A stretch of DNA of 64,000 nt, taken from Amphritea atlantica (GTDB taxonomy: Bacteria > Pseudomonadota > Gammaproteobacteria > Pseudomonadales > Balneatricaceae). Shown one piece after another: positions 23,943-32,888 of the stretch. The position numbers and the translations under genes were made by a program. The first letter of the stretch is position 1, and every line of letters starts with the position of its first letter. The notes beneath the pieces were generated by a model. That model searched no databases and had not been told where the DNA came from. It was given only the letters and a program-made list of their open reading frames with translations. The stretch is from the NCBI RefSeq assembly GCF_900111095.1, contig NZ_FOGB01000006.1, forward strand, positions 96,118 through 160,117, given 5' to 3'.

Positions 23943-26372
23943 ATGGCACCACTCGAGAATGATAAAGAGATCACTACCACCACGTTGCCGGTTTTACCGC
24001 TGCGTGATGTTGTTATATATCCTCATATGGTGATCCCCCTGTTTGTTGGCCGGGAAAAATCAATTCAGGCCCTTGAAGCTGCGATGCTGCAGGACAAAGA
24101 GATCCTGCTGATAGCTCAGAAAAATGCCTCAGACGATGAGCCTGTCGGTGGCGATCTGTTTTCAATCGGTACAGTAGCAAGCGTGCTACAGATGCTGAAG
24201 CTGCCCGATGGTACCGTTAAAGTGCTGGTGGAAGGTGATTATCGAGCGCGTATAGAAACCCTGCATACCAGCGATAGCCATTTCACTGCCGATGTTACGG
24301 TTCTGCCGGTCAGCGAGGTTAGCGACAGCGAAGCAGAGATCTATAAACGTACCGCTCTGGATCAGTTTGAACGTTTTGTGCAGGTGAATAAAAAGATCCC
24401 GGCTGAAGTGCTTACTTCGCTGGGGTCGATCGATGAGATCGGCCGTTTGGCGGATACCATTGCCGCACATATGTCCCTCAAGCTGGATGAAAAACAGAAA
24501 ATTTTAGAAATTCTGGACGATAAACTGCGTCTGGAACATCTGATGGCGTTGATGGAGTCTGAGATCGACCTGGTTGAGGTTGAGAAACGGATTCGTGGGC
24601 GCGTTAAAAAACAGATGGAGAAAAGCCAGCGAGAGTACTATCTGAATGAGCAGATGAAAGCGATTCAGAAAGAGATGGGCGACCTGGATGAAAACGGCAA
24701 TACCGATATCGAAGAGTTGAAAAAACGGATCGATGAGGCCGGTATGCCGAAGGAAGCGCTGGATAAAACGCTGAACGAATACAACAAGCTGAAGATGATG
24801 TCTCCAATGTCTGCTGAAGCCACTGTTGTTCGGGGTTATATCGACTGGATGCTTCAGATCCCCTGGTCGAAACGCTCTAAATTGCGCCATGATATGAAGC
24901 GGGCAGAGGTGATTCTCAACGAAGATCACTACGGCCTTGAAGAGGTTAAAGACCGCATTCTTGAATATCTGGCAGTGCAGCGACGTGTGCGTAAGCTGAA
25001 AGGGCCTATTCTCTGTCTGGTAGGGCCTCCGGGTGTGGGTAAAACCTCTCTGGGACAGTCCATTGCACGGGCTACCAACCGTGAATATGTTCGGATGGCA
25101 CTGGGTGGCGTTCGCGATGAAGCGGAGATTCGGGGACACCGGCGTACCTACATTGGTTCGATGCCGGGTAAGCTGATACAGAAGATGTCTAAGGTTGGGG
25201 TGAAAAACCCACTGTTTCTGCTTGATGAGATCGACAAAATGGGTATGGATCAGCGCGGCGATCCCGCTTCAGCGCTGCTGGAAGTGCTTGATCCGGAGCA
25301 GAACAGTACCTTCAACGACCACTACCTCGAAGTCGATTACGATCTCTCCGATGTGATGTTTGTCTGTACCTCTAACTCGATGAATATCCCCGGCCCATTG
25401 CTGGACCGTATGGAGATTATTCGCATTCCGGGTTATACCGAAGATGAGAAATTAAATATCGCTCGTAAGTATCTGATACCTAAGCAGACTAAAATGAATG
25501 GTCTGAAGAAGGGTGAGCTGATCATTGAGGATGAGGCGGTTACTGATCTGATCCGTTACTACACCCGTGAAGCGGGTGTACGGGGTCTTGAGAGAGAGAT
25601 TGCCAAGATCTGCCGTAAGGTGATTAAAGAGATTGCGCTGGGTGACGATAAGAACGCTTCGGTGGTCGCAAACAGCGAAAACCTGGAGCACTATTCCGGT
25701 GTGCGTAAGTGCAATTTCGGTGTTGCTGAAGAGCAGGACCGTATCGGCCATGTAACCGGTCTGGCATGGACCTCTGTCGGCGGGGATATCCTGACGATTG
25801 AATCCGCAGTTGTGCCGGGTAAAGGGCGTCAGATTCGTACCGGTTCCCTCGGTGAGGTGATGCAGGAGTCGATTCAGGCGGCGATGACCGTAGTGCGTAG
25901 CCGGGCAGAATCGCTGGGTATAAATCCGGATTTCCATGAGGAAAACGATATTCATATCCATGTACCGGAAGGTGCGACACCAAAAGATGGTCCAAGTGCT
26001 GGTATCGGGATGTGTACTGCATTAGTATCTGTCCTGACAAATATTCCGGTTCGCTCCGATGTAGCGATGACCGGTGAGATCACCTTGCGTGGGCAGGTAT
26101 TGCCTATCGGTGGCTTGAAAGAGAAGTTGCTGGCAGCGCATCGCGGTGGTATCAAAACAGTTATTATTCCGGATGAGAACAAGCGTGATCTGAAGGAAAT
26201 TCCTGAAAACATCAAAGCAGACCTTGAAATCTGTCCGGTAAAATGGATAGACGAGGTATTGCAAATTGCTCTGAAGTTCAGTCCTGAACCGCTGACGGAG
26301 GAGCAAAAAGCAAGCTTTTCTGAAAAGAAAAAGCAAGCAAAAAATGAGCAGGGACAAATAAAACCGCATTAA
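23943..26372 (+). CDS. lon: ATP-dependent Lon protease
   Basis: An 809-residue LonA. The N-terminal substrate domain (about 12-205) starts [15 protein letters not shown]. Walker A is GPPGVGKT (361-368) and Walker B lies in [10 protein letters not shown]. The protease dyad is Ser685 ([10 protein letters not shown]) and Lys728 (GGLKEKLL). It degrades misfolded and regulatory proteins in the cytosol. An AAGGAG site precedes ATG 23943. The charged C-terminal tail ([11 protein letters not shown]) extends a little beyond E. coli Lon. The downstream HU-beta gene is a known E. coli neighbour and a Lon substrate. Confidence 0.97.
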   Translation: MAPLENDKEITTTTLPVLPLRDVVIYPHMVIPLFVGREKSIQALEAAMLQDKEILLIAQKNASDDEPVGGDLFSIGTVASVLQMLKLPDGTVKVLVEGDYRARIETLHTSDSHFTADVTVLPVSEVSDSEAEIYKRTALDQFERFVQVNKKIPAEVLTSLGSIDEIGRLADTIAAHMSLKLDEKQKILEILDDKLRLEHLMALMESEIDLVEVEKRIRGRVKKQMEKSQREYYLNEQMKAIQKEMGDLDENGNTDIEELKKRIDEAGMPKEALDKTLNEYNKLKMMSPMSAEATVVRGYIDWMLQIPWSKRSKLRHDMKRAEVILNEDHYGLEEVKDRILEYLAVQRRVRKLKGPILCLVGPPGVGKTSLGQSIARATNREYVRMALGGVRDEAEIRGHRRTYIGSMPGKLIQKMSKVGVKNPLFLLDEIDKMGMDQRGDPASALLEVLDPEQNSTFNDHYLEVDYDLSDVMFVCTSNSMNIPGPLLDRMEIIRIPGYTEDEKLNIARKYLIPKQTKMNGLKKGELIIEDEAVTDLIRYYTREAGVRGLEREIAKICRKVIKEIALGDDKNASVVANSENLEHYSGVRKCNFGVAEEQDRIGHVTGLAWTSVGGDILTIESAVVPGKGRQIRTGSLGEVMQESIQAAMTVVRSRAESLGINPDFHEENDIHIHVPEGATPKDGPSAGIGMCTALVSVLTNIPVRSDVAMTGEITLRGQVLPIGGLKEKLLAAHRGGIKTVIIPDENKRDLKEIPENIKADLEICPVKWIDEVLQIALKFSPEPLTEEQKASFSEKKKQAKNEQGQIKPH

Positions 26373-26405
26373 CACAAAATAGTGGCAAAACAGGCTGCAA
26401 CCCGC

Positions 26406-26435
26406 TTGACACCTGATTTGCAGGCTTGGTATAAA
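26406..26435 (+). promoter_or_regulatory. sigma-70 promoter of hupB
   Basis: TTGACA (26406-26411) and TATAAA (26430-26435) are separated by 18 bases, close to consensus. The site lies 64 bases before the HU start and 34 bases after lon, so hupB can be expressed apart from lon. Confidence 0.8.
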
Positions 26436-26499
26436 TTGTCCGTCAACTTGCTGGGCATGGGCTACAGAATATAAAAACGATTCATATAAGGGGAACAAT

Positions 26500-26775
26500 G
26501 TGAATAAATCTGAACTAATCGACGCAATCGCAGCTTCTGCGGATATTCCAAAAGCTGCTGCTGGCCGCGCACTGGATGCTACACTGGAATCAATTTCCGG
26601 CGCTCTGCAAAAGGGTGATTCTGTTGCACTGGTAGGCTTCGGTACTTTCGGTGTGAAGGAGCGTGCTGCACGTACTGGTCGTAACCCTCAGACTGGTCAG
26701 CCAATTCAGATCGCTGCGGCGACTCTGCCTACTTTCAAGCCTGGTAAGGCTCTGAAAGACGCTGTCAATAAGTAA
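26500..26775 (+). CDS. hupB: DNA-binding protein HU-beta
   Basis: A 91-residue histone-like protein. [27 protein letters not shown] forms the helical body in two parts, and the DNA-gripping beta arm contains [19 protein letters not shown] with the conserved Arg-Asn-Pro tip. The gene uses GTG 26500 as start: the adjacent ATG 26498 would hit TGA at once. AAGGGGA is well placed upstream. HU bends and compacts DNA. The tRNA-Asp gene follows after 39 bases and may share the transcript. Confidence 0.96.
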   Translation: MNKSELIDAIAASADIPKAAAGRALDATLESISGALQKGDSVALVGFGTFGVKERAARTGRNPQTGQPIQIAAATLPTFKPGKALKDAVNK

Positions 26776-26814
26776 GAATAGCTAGCGCCTGATCCGAAAG
26801 GATCGCTGGCATCC

Positions 26815-26891
26815 GGAGCGGTAGTTCAGTTGGTTAGAATACCTGCCTGTCACGCAGGTGGTCGCGGGTTCGAGTCCCGTCCGTTCCGCCA
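26815..26891 (+). tRNA. tRNA-Asp (GTC)
   Basis: A 77-base tRNA with encoded CCA. The acceptor stem GGAGCGG pairs with CCGTTCC (G-T wobble). The anticodon stem CCTGC / GCAGG encloses TGTCACG with anticodon GTC (26849-26851), and the T arm is GCGGG-TTCGAGT-CCCGT. Nearly identical to E. coli tRNA-Asp. It lies between hupB and ppiD. Confidence 0.97.
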
Positions 26892-26974
26892 AATGTGAGA
26901 TCGCTGATTATACTGTCAGTGTTTCTCTGGGTAGCGGAAACCATTAAAACCGGTTCCGTACTGCCAAACATATC

Positions 26975-27008
26975 AAAGGCGCATCCTGTCAGGATGCGCC
27001 TTTTTTTC
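26975..27008 (+). terminator. strong rho-independent terminator
   Basis: A perfect 13-bp stem AAAGGCGCATCCT / AGGATGCGCCTTT with a 3-base loop, then T's. It ends the hupB/tRNA-Asp transcript just before ppiD. Confidence 0.93.
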
Positions 27009-27042
27009 TATTTGTACACTACCTTAGAGGCCAAGAGGCATC

Positions 27043-28923
27043 ATGCTTCAGAATATCCGAGATAACTCCCAGGGAATCGTCGCCAAGATCATTGTTGGTC
27101 TGATCGTCGTTACCTTTGCACTATTCGGGGTGGAGTCCCTGGTCAGTCTGACCTCAGGTTCAAACGCCCCCGCGACCGTCAACGGTGTCGACATTAGTGA
27201 GCGGGATGTGTTGCAGGGTGCTGACCTGCAACGTCGTCAGCTATTGGCGCAGATGGGTGAGAATGCTGATCCAACCCTGCTGGATGATAATCTTATCCGT
27301 AAGGCGACCCTGGATAACCTGATTCAACAGGAGATCCTGGTTCAGTCTGCGACGAATCAGGATATGGCCATCTCTGATCAGGTGCTGGATCAGATGATTG
27401 TTAATACCCAGGATTTCAAAGTCGATGGTGTTTTTAACCCTGACCGTTATCAGGCGGTACTGCGCAATGCAGGGCTGACACCGATGATGTATAAGAATCT
27501 GCTGCGTAAAGAGAGCCTGATTGGCTATGAACGTTCGGGTTATATGGGCTCTGCATTTGTCCTGAACAGCGAAGCTGACAAGATTATTACTCTGGACCGG
27601 CAAACCCGTGATCTGGCGTATCTTAAGGTAGGGCTGCAGGATTACATGAAAGATGTGTCTCTGACGCAAGATGACCTGACCGTTTACTACGATGCGCATC
27701 AGCAGGACTTTATGACCGATGAGCAGGTGGCCATTCAATATCTGCTGATCAATAAAGCGGACCTTCTGAAAGAAGTTAAGGTTGATGATGCTGAGCTGCA
27801 AGGGCAGTTTGAGCAACTGAAAGCGGCGTTTAAATCTGAAGAGCAGCGCACCGTTTCTCATATCATGATCGAAGTGTCAGACAGTGTTGATGATGCTGCT
27901 GCACTGGCCAAGGCTCAGGATCTCGAGAAAAAACTCGCTGCAGGTGAAGATTTTGCCGAGCTGGCAAAAACTGAGTCTGATGACCCTGGCTCTGCCTCTG
28001 ATGGTGGTAATCTGGGTGTCTATCAGAAAGGGATGCTGGATGGACCGTTCGAGCAGGCGGTTTATTCACTGAAAGCCGGTGAGGTGTCTGAACCTGTACG
28101 CACGGCATTTGGTTATCACATCATTAAACTTACCGATCTGTCTGAGAGTAAGGCTCCGGTATTTGAAGAGGTTAAAGATCAACTGATCGCTGAGCAGCTG
28201 GACAACAAGGTTGAGCAGATCTACGTTGAGCGGGTTGGGCAACTGACCGATCTGGCATTCTCATCCGGTGATCTGCAGGAGCCGGCAGCGGAGCTCAACC
28301 TAAAGATAGTTGAAGCGGCTCCTTTCAGTCGTAAAGGCGGCAATGATGATGTCACCTCGAATCAGCGGGTTGTTCGCGCAGCGTTCAACGAAGAGCTGAT
28401 TCGTGATGGCTTCAACAGTGATCCGATCGAACTGGACTCAGGACGCACTCTGGTACTGCGGGTTAAGGAGCATATCCGTCCGCGTCAGCTGAGTGAAGAG
28501 GAGGTCAGGCCACAGATCACTGAAATTCTGACTCTGCAGAAGGCAGGCGAAGCGTTGCAGGCCTCTCTGGAAGGGGAGCTTGAAAAACTGCAACAGGGGG
28601 CTGAGCGCAAACCGGTTAATGGTGCTGAGTGGCAGGTTGCGGATGCGGTGGGACGTGCTGATCGGAAACAGCCCGCTGAGGTTATGGCCGCTGCATTTAA
28701 GCTGCCTAAGCCAGAACAGGGTGCTTCTTACTCTCTGATTACACTCAAGGATGGAGCCCAGGCAATTGTTGCCGTCACGGCGCTACATGAGCCGGATCTG
28801 TCAGCGGTCTCTGCCGATGAGAAAAAAGCGATGCGAAATATTCTCAGCCAGCGTTCTGGTCAGTTTGATTATCAGGCGGTGATGGAAGCACGTAAAAACG
28901 CAGCTGAAATCGAAAGGCTCTGA
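27043..28923 (+). CDS. ppiD: periplasmic folding chaperone PpiD (parvulin-type)
   Basis: A 626-residue inner-membrane protein. One N-terminal transmembrane helix (about 13-36, IVAKIIVGLIVVTFALFGVE) anchors it. A SurA-like chaperone region follows. A parvulin peptidyl-prolyl isomerase domain lies at about 266-365 (EQRTVSHIMIE, SDDPGSASDGGNLG, FGYHIIKL). It assists proteins leaving the Sec channel. The lon-hupB-ppiD order matches E. coli, here with a tRNA inserted. Length fits the family (623 in E. coli). Confidence 0.95.
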   Translation: MLQNIRDNSQGIVAKIIVGLIVVTFALFGVESLVSLTSGSNAPATVNGVDISERDVLQGADLQRRQLLAQMGENADPTLLDDNLIRKATLDNLIQQEILVQSATNQDMAISDQVLDQMIVNTQDFKVDGVFNPDRYQAVLRNAGLTPMMYKNLLRKESLIGYERSGYMGSAFVLNSEADKIITLDRQTRDLAYLKVGLQDYMKDVSLTQDDLTVYYDAHQQDFMTDEQVAIQYLLINKADLLKEVKVDDAELQGQFEQLKAAFKSEEQRTVSHIMIEVSDSVDDAAALAKAQDLEKKLAAGEDFAELAKTESDDPGSASDGGNLGVYQKGMLDGPFEQAVYSLKAGEVSEPVRTAFGYHIIKLTDLSESKAPVFEEVKDQLIAEQLDNKVEQIYVERVGQLTDLAFSSGDLQEPAAELNLKIVEAAPFSRKGGNDDVTSNQRVVRAAFNEELIRDGFNSDPIELDSGRTLVLRVKEHIRPRQLSEEEVRPQITEILTLQKAGEALQASLEGELEKLQQGAERKPVNGAEWQVADAVGRADRKQPAEVMAAAFKLPKPEQGASYSLITLKDGAQAIVAVTALHEPDLSAVSADEKKAMRNILSQRSGQFDYQAVMEARKNAAEIERL

Positions 28924-28949
28924 AATCGCCGGACTCAATGAAACCTGAA

Positions 28950-28975
28950 AAAGGCTGCTGATGCAGCCTTTTTTA
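28950..28975 (+). terminator. rho-independent terminator after ppiD
   Basis: Stem AAAGGCTGC / GCAGCCTTT with loop TGAT and a T-run. The 298 bases from here to the next start show no gene or repeat I can support. Confidence 0.9.
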
Positions 28976-29273
28976 TTGCCTGTTATCGGGCGGTTGAATC
29001 CTGGCGTTACAACCCAGACTTAATTGTGTAATATTCAGTCTGTGCCAGGGAGATCAGATGGCAACCACAGGCTATGGAAGGTGTTTTTAAGTCCTGTAGT
29101 ATTTAATCATTTAGCTCGACCCAGAGGAGCTCGGTTGTGGTCACCGGTGCGGGTGATTCTGTGCTAGCCGTCACTGGCTTATTGAAGCCGGCTGTATGCG
29201 CACAGATAAGATCTCATTCTGGTCTGGAGATTACCGTCATAAACCGCTTTTATACAGGGAGTATTTCAAGCAA

Positions 29274-30341
29274 ATGGACACCATTAACGGCATTCCATCG
29301 GATACAAGCACAGCGCTGAACAGTGTGGCAAGTCGCACTGCACTGGTATTAGAAACCAATAACCTGCGCGGTGGTGCAGATATTGAACGAGTTCTCTCCA
29401 GCCTTAAACGGGTTGTCGGGTTGCTGGCAAATCAGAGCCTGCCACTAACCTCGTTGGCACAGATAGTCATAACACACGACGGACTGGATGAATCCTCTTT
29501 TAAGGAGGTGGAGGATATCGCCGGGCATCCTGTTGATTTTGTAAAGATTGATCCCTCTACGGGCTACTACCACGCAAAGAATGCGGGATTTGCCGCAACA
29601 GATCCTGAGCGCTGCCGATGGGTTGTTTTTGCCGACGCAGATTGCGTGCCAGCAGCAGACTGGTTAGCTCAGCTACTGTATCCATTTATCCGGGATGACA
29701 CACTTGCCGCAGTGGCGGGACGCACCAGTTATGCACCTGACCTGGCGGGAACAGCGCTGACAACCCTCGATTTCATGTACTTTCCCGGGGTTCTGGCAGA
29801 CGGAGCAACGCGTAACTTTTATGCCAATAACGTTGTTTTTCGTCGGGATGTTTTCGCTGAATATCATTACCAGGACCTGGAGAGTGTCTATCGAGCCCAC
29901 TGTCAGGTGCTCGGTTTACAACTGCAATCGCAGGGGATTCCTCTGCATTATGCTGCCAGAGCGCACACCGTTCATCGCTTTCCTGATAGTTTAAAGGACA
30001 TCATCAAATTGAGGTGGCTGCGTGGGCAGGATACCTGCGGGCTGACGCCATTTCTGGTGCGAAGCTATATGCCCGCGCGATGGCAGTGGCTGGCAAGAAG
30101 TGGACCTATTGGGCCTTTATGTGTGTTGATTGCCCGATTGGGCTTCAGTGTGCGAGCCCTTAATAAGCAGGATCTGCCGCCATTATATCGGCTTCGCTGG
30201 TTAGCGGCTATTACCCTGATTATCGGTTTCTCAGCGCTGGATATGAGTGGCGCCCTGATGCGCGGTTTAGGTGTGCGCTATCCTCGCGGTAAAGAGGGCG
30301 GTGACGTCCAGGCGTTGTCCTACCATGGCTCATCCAAATGA
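29274..30341 (+). CDS. GT2-family glycosyltransferase
   Basis: A protein of about 355 residues with a GT-A fold. The nucleotide-sugar region TALVLETNNLRGG is near residue 25, and the metal-binding DAD motif (121-123) lies in VVFADADCVPAADWL. The acceptor region contains NFYANNVVFRRDVF and an RWLRGQDT block of the kind that ends GT2 catalytic domains. One or two hydrophobic segments near 285-330 suggest membrane association. ATG 29274 has GGGAG 12 bases upstream; ATG 29196 adds 26 residues. It is the first gene of a three-gene run with a di-iron protein and a GT-B enzyme. Donor and acceptor sugars are unknown. Confidence 0.82.
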   Translation: MDTINGIPSDTSTALNSVASRTALVLETNNLRGGADIERVLSSLKRVVGLLANQSLPLTSLAQIVITHDGLDESSFKEVEDIAGHPVDFVKIDPSTGYYHAKNAGFAATDPERCRWVVFADADCVPAADWLAQLLYPFIRDDTLAAVAGRTSYAPDLAGTALTTLDFMYFPGVLADGATRNFYANNVVFRRDVFAEYHYQDLESVYRAHCQVLGLQLQSQGIPLHYAARAHTVHRFPDSLKDIIKLRWLRGQDTCGLTPFLVRSYMPARWQWLARSGPIGPLCVLIARLGFSVRALNKQDLPPLYRLRWLAAITLIIGFSALDMSGALMRGLGVRYPRGKEGGDVQALSYHGSSK

Positions 30342-30404
30342 TGATCAGGCAAAGCACCGTAACTGACAGTGTCACTTTAAACAGGGATATCCGGAGAGAA
30401 GCTT

Positions 30405-31142
30405 ATGTCTGCTGATTCAGCACCCTTTGTACAGGACTGTTGTGATCCGCCTGTGTTGTATGGATGGTTACGTTTACAGGCGCAATGGGTGAACGCTATC
30501 AAACGAGCGGCGTTACGACAACTTCATGCAAGTCATGCCGGTGAGCGGTTATTGTTACGCATCTATCTTATAGGTGAAGACGCCACAGAGATTGCGTTGC
30601 AACAAGAGCTATTGAGCGAACCACCAGACTGGATAGTGCGCCAGATGGAACAGCACTTAAACGAAGAACGGCAACATGTCCGGGCCTTTGCTGCGGCTTT
30701 GGAGGAGCGCGGTGAAACGACGGTTGCTCAAAGTACTGCACAGCCAGACTGGTTAAGCCGTCGTAAAATTGCCCAGTGGCACGCGATAGCACACCGATAT
30801 GAGTCGTCTTTTAAGAGCCGATTACTGGTACCCGCATTTGCCATTGGCTTGTGTGCGGAACAGATGGCCACGCGGGTGCTGGAACGTCATATCCGGTTGC
30901 TCCAACAGATCTCTCCGTCACACCCTCTGCTGCCTCTGCTGGTACGAGTGCTCTCAGACGAAGGCAGGCACGTGCAGATGTGCAGCGGTGCCTTAATCCG
31001 TCTGGTAGAACCCCATGAGCAGGGGACATTACAAAAGATGCTGGCAGAGATCCGGGCTGTCGACCGTTCCTGGTCCGTTACCGGTGCCCTCGGGTTACTC
31101 TCTGTGGGTCTGCTGCTTCGCCTCTTGCCAGACCGGAGTTAA
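30405..31142 (+). CDS. ferritin-like di-iron carboxylate protein, function unknown
   Basis: A 245-residue, mostly helical protein. It shows a complete four-helix di-iron ligand set: Glu62 (DATEIALQQE), Glu88 and His91 (EERQH), Glu152 (CAEQMATRVLE), and Glu186 and His189 (DEGRH). That is two E-x-x-H motifs plus two lone Glu, as in ferritin-like oxidases and hydroxylases. There is no ferritin, rubrerythrin or ribonucleotide reductase signature beyond this. The C terminus is hydrophobic (LGLLSVGLLLRLL) and may dock to the membrane. It lies between two glycosyltransferases, 4 bases before the second, so oxidation of a sugar or lipid intermediate is a reasonable guess. Confidence 0.7.
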   Translation: MSADSAPFVQDCCDPPVLYGWLRLQAQWVNAIKRAALRQLHASHAGERLLLRIYLIGEDATEIALQQELLSEPPDWIVRQMEQHLNEERQHVRAFAAALEERGETTVAQSTAQPDWLSRRKIAQWHAIAHRYESSFKSRLLVPAFAIGLCAEQMATRVLERHIRLLQQISPSHPLLPLLVRVLSDEGRHVQMCSGALIRLVEPHEQGTLQKMLAEIRAVDRSWSVTGALGLLSVGLLLRLLPDRS

Positions 31143-31146
31143 GTGT

Positions 31147-32271
31147 ATGCGCATTGCTTATCTGGCAACAGCGGATGCCAGAGGTCATCTGATGCGGGCA
31201 CAGTTGCTCACGCATGCATTGCAAGCCCGGGGAGTTAAGGTGCAACTCATTACCACCTCCGATGAGGGGCAGCGATTCTTAGCGGGCTTTGGGCTGGCAG
31301 CAACAGTTTTGTCGCGTCATTACTCGGTGCAGTTTGATACTCAGCAGAACATGTTGCGTGGAGCAACGGATGCTAATGTTGCGGGCTATATTTTTCACCC
31401 TAAGCGCATGGCCCGGGATATCTGGAAACTACGCCAGGTGTTTCGTGACAATGATCTTGTACTCAATGATTCGTTTCACCCGGCACTGTTATTCATGGGG
31501 TGTTTGCCTGTCTGGCGACACAAGGTGGTGCATATTTACGGGGCCAGCCTGCGCCAGGCGTTGGAAACAAACTTCAATGGCCGCATTCCGGTGGCTGTGG
31601 CGAGGTTATACAGCGCTGTTGTTGCATGGCAGATCAGTCGTGCCGGAGCACGTCTGGAACATCATTTTGCCTACCCCTCTATGGCTGAGCACAACGGTGA
31701 CTGCTTTCGCCTGCCTACCCCTGTTGCTGTGGTAAAGCCGGGCAGGGACCAGCCTGATCAGGGCAGGATGCACATAGCAGGGTATCTTAATCCACACTTT
31801 TGTGATTCCGCACTCGCTGCGGCGTTAGAGCAGGGGATTTCTGATGCAGGTGGGATAGCACATCTGGTTGGCGAGGGGATGGCACACCGTCCAGGCTGGT
31901 TAGCCCGGGACACCGATTGGGTCAGCCAGGCTGCCCGCAGCTCGCTGATCATCTCTGCACCGGGGATGGCGGCACTATCGATTGCCCGGGTCTATGACAA
32001 GCCCATTATACTGGTGCTCACCGATCAACCCGAACAGCAGCGTAATGCGGCACGGGCGGCTGAGCTTGGCTTACGGCATCGGATAGTCGTCTGGGATGGT
32101 GATTCTCAGGCATTCGCAGACAGCATTGATCAGGCATGCAGAGCGTTAAGTAGCGCTACAGAGCTTACCCCCTCTCATCTATCCGCTGCACATGGCTATG
32201 ACCGGGCAATTGATCGCCTGGAGATCTGGCTGGAACTGCTGACGTCACTGGTTAAACCTGCTTCGCCGTAG
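31147..32271 (+). CDS. GT-B glycosyltransferase (MurG/GT28-like)
   Basis: A 374-residue enzyme of the GT-B fold. The N-terminal domain begins MRIAYLATADARGHLMRAQLL, whose GH loop resembles MurG and UDP-glucuronosyltransferases. The C-terminal donor half contains HLVGEGMAHRPGW, then ISAPGMAALSIARVYDKPIILV, corresponding to the G-x-x-T/S and P-x-x-x donor loops. No signal peptide. ATG 31147 is 4 bases after the di-iron gene; the longer frame from 31015 only overlaps that gene. It probably acts after or before the GT2 enzyme on the same glycan or glycolipid. Confidence 0.8.
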   Translation: MRIAYLATADARGHLMRAQLLTHALQARGVKVQLITTSDEGQRFLAGFGLAATVLSRHYSVQFDTQQNMLRGATDANVAGYIFHPKRMARDIWKLRQVFRDNDLVLNDSFHPALLFMGCLPVWRHKVVHIYGASLRQALETNFNGRIPVAVARLYSAVVAWQISRAGARLEHHFAYPSMAEHNGDCFRLPTPVAVVKPGRDQPDQGRMHIAGYLNPHFCDSALAAALEQGISDAGGIAHLVGEGMAHRPGWLARDTDWVSQAARSSLIISAPGMAALSIARVYDKPIILVLTDQPEQQRNAARAAELGLRHRIVVWDGDSQAFADSIDQACRALSSATELTPSHLSAAHGYDRAIDRLEIWLELLTSLVKPASP

Positions 32272-32498
32272 GTCAGGGTGCTCAATTAGCGCGAAGGGAA
32301 ACATTTAAACTGCAGGCGGGCTGGGTCTCTGAAATCTTAAAACTGTCGTTTTAATACTATACTGATCAACATCTGTGAGATTTTAAAGGCTACTAACGGC
32401 TGTTTTCATTCCCACCTCAGGTTTTACAACCATTAAACTGCTTGTCTGAGGGCGTGATGAAATCGTAATAATAAAAACGCTAATCTCAGGAGGTCCGT

Positions 32499-32879
32499 AT
32501 GAAAATCAGACCTGTTTCTTTTGCTGTGTGTGTTGTTGCCATCATTTTCATCACCGGGTGTCAGCATAATCCGACCCGGATGAGTGGTGGTAAAAGCTTC
32601 GTTATTATCGGTGAATCGATGGCCACGGGTGCTGAAGCGGCACAGGAGCTGCAGCTCGCTATTAACCGTAGTCAGACGGTTGGCTGTGAAGCCATTTCGG
32701 TCGGTGGTTATGGCGCTGCTGGTGAGGGGATGGTTCTGGGGCTTGCCGCGTTGATCCGGTGCCCGGACGGCGTGCATATTATACCAACAGGATTCCCTTA
32801 TGATGCCACAACTGGTATGAAAATTCCGGTGGATCCGGCTGCTGTCGTGCCTCCGCCACTGTCGCCACCAGCACCCTGA
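32499..32879 (+). CDS. small lipoprotein of unknown function
   Basis: A 126-residue lipoprotein. The signal peptide ends in the lipobox FITGC (Cys21). The mature part has two more cysteines (TVGCEAIS and IRCPDG) that may form a disulfide, a glycine-rich middle (GGYGAAGEGMVLG) and a proline-rich tail (PPPLSPPAP). I do not recognise a family. AGGAGG precedes ATG 32499, a very strong ribosome site. It is separated from the glycosyltransferases by 227 bases, so it is probably a separate transcript, convergent with yejF. Confidence 0.8.
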   Translation: MKIRPVSFAVCVVAIIFITGCQHNPTRMSGGKSFVIIGESMATGAEAAQELQLAINRSQTVGCEAISVGGYGAAGEGMVLGLAALIRCPDGVHIIPTGFPYDATTGMKIPVDPAAVVPPPLSPPAP

Positions 32880-32888
32880 GGGCGATAT

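Noticed and set aside
26815-26891. tRNA-Asp as attachment site of an integrated island
   Set aside because: The downstream gene is ppiD, a normal core neighbour, and no repeat of the tRNA 3' end or integrase is seen.
29137-29319. 60-residue open frame after AGGAG before the GT2 gene
   Set aside because: It has a ribosome-like site but overlaps the GT2 start in another frame and shows no domain or signal. Probably chance, though a leader peptide cannot be excluded.
31015-31146. Longer N terminus for the GT-B enzyme starting at 31015
   Set aside because: The added residues lie in the di-iron gene, read out of its frame, and precede the true GT-B start MRIAYLATADARGH.
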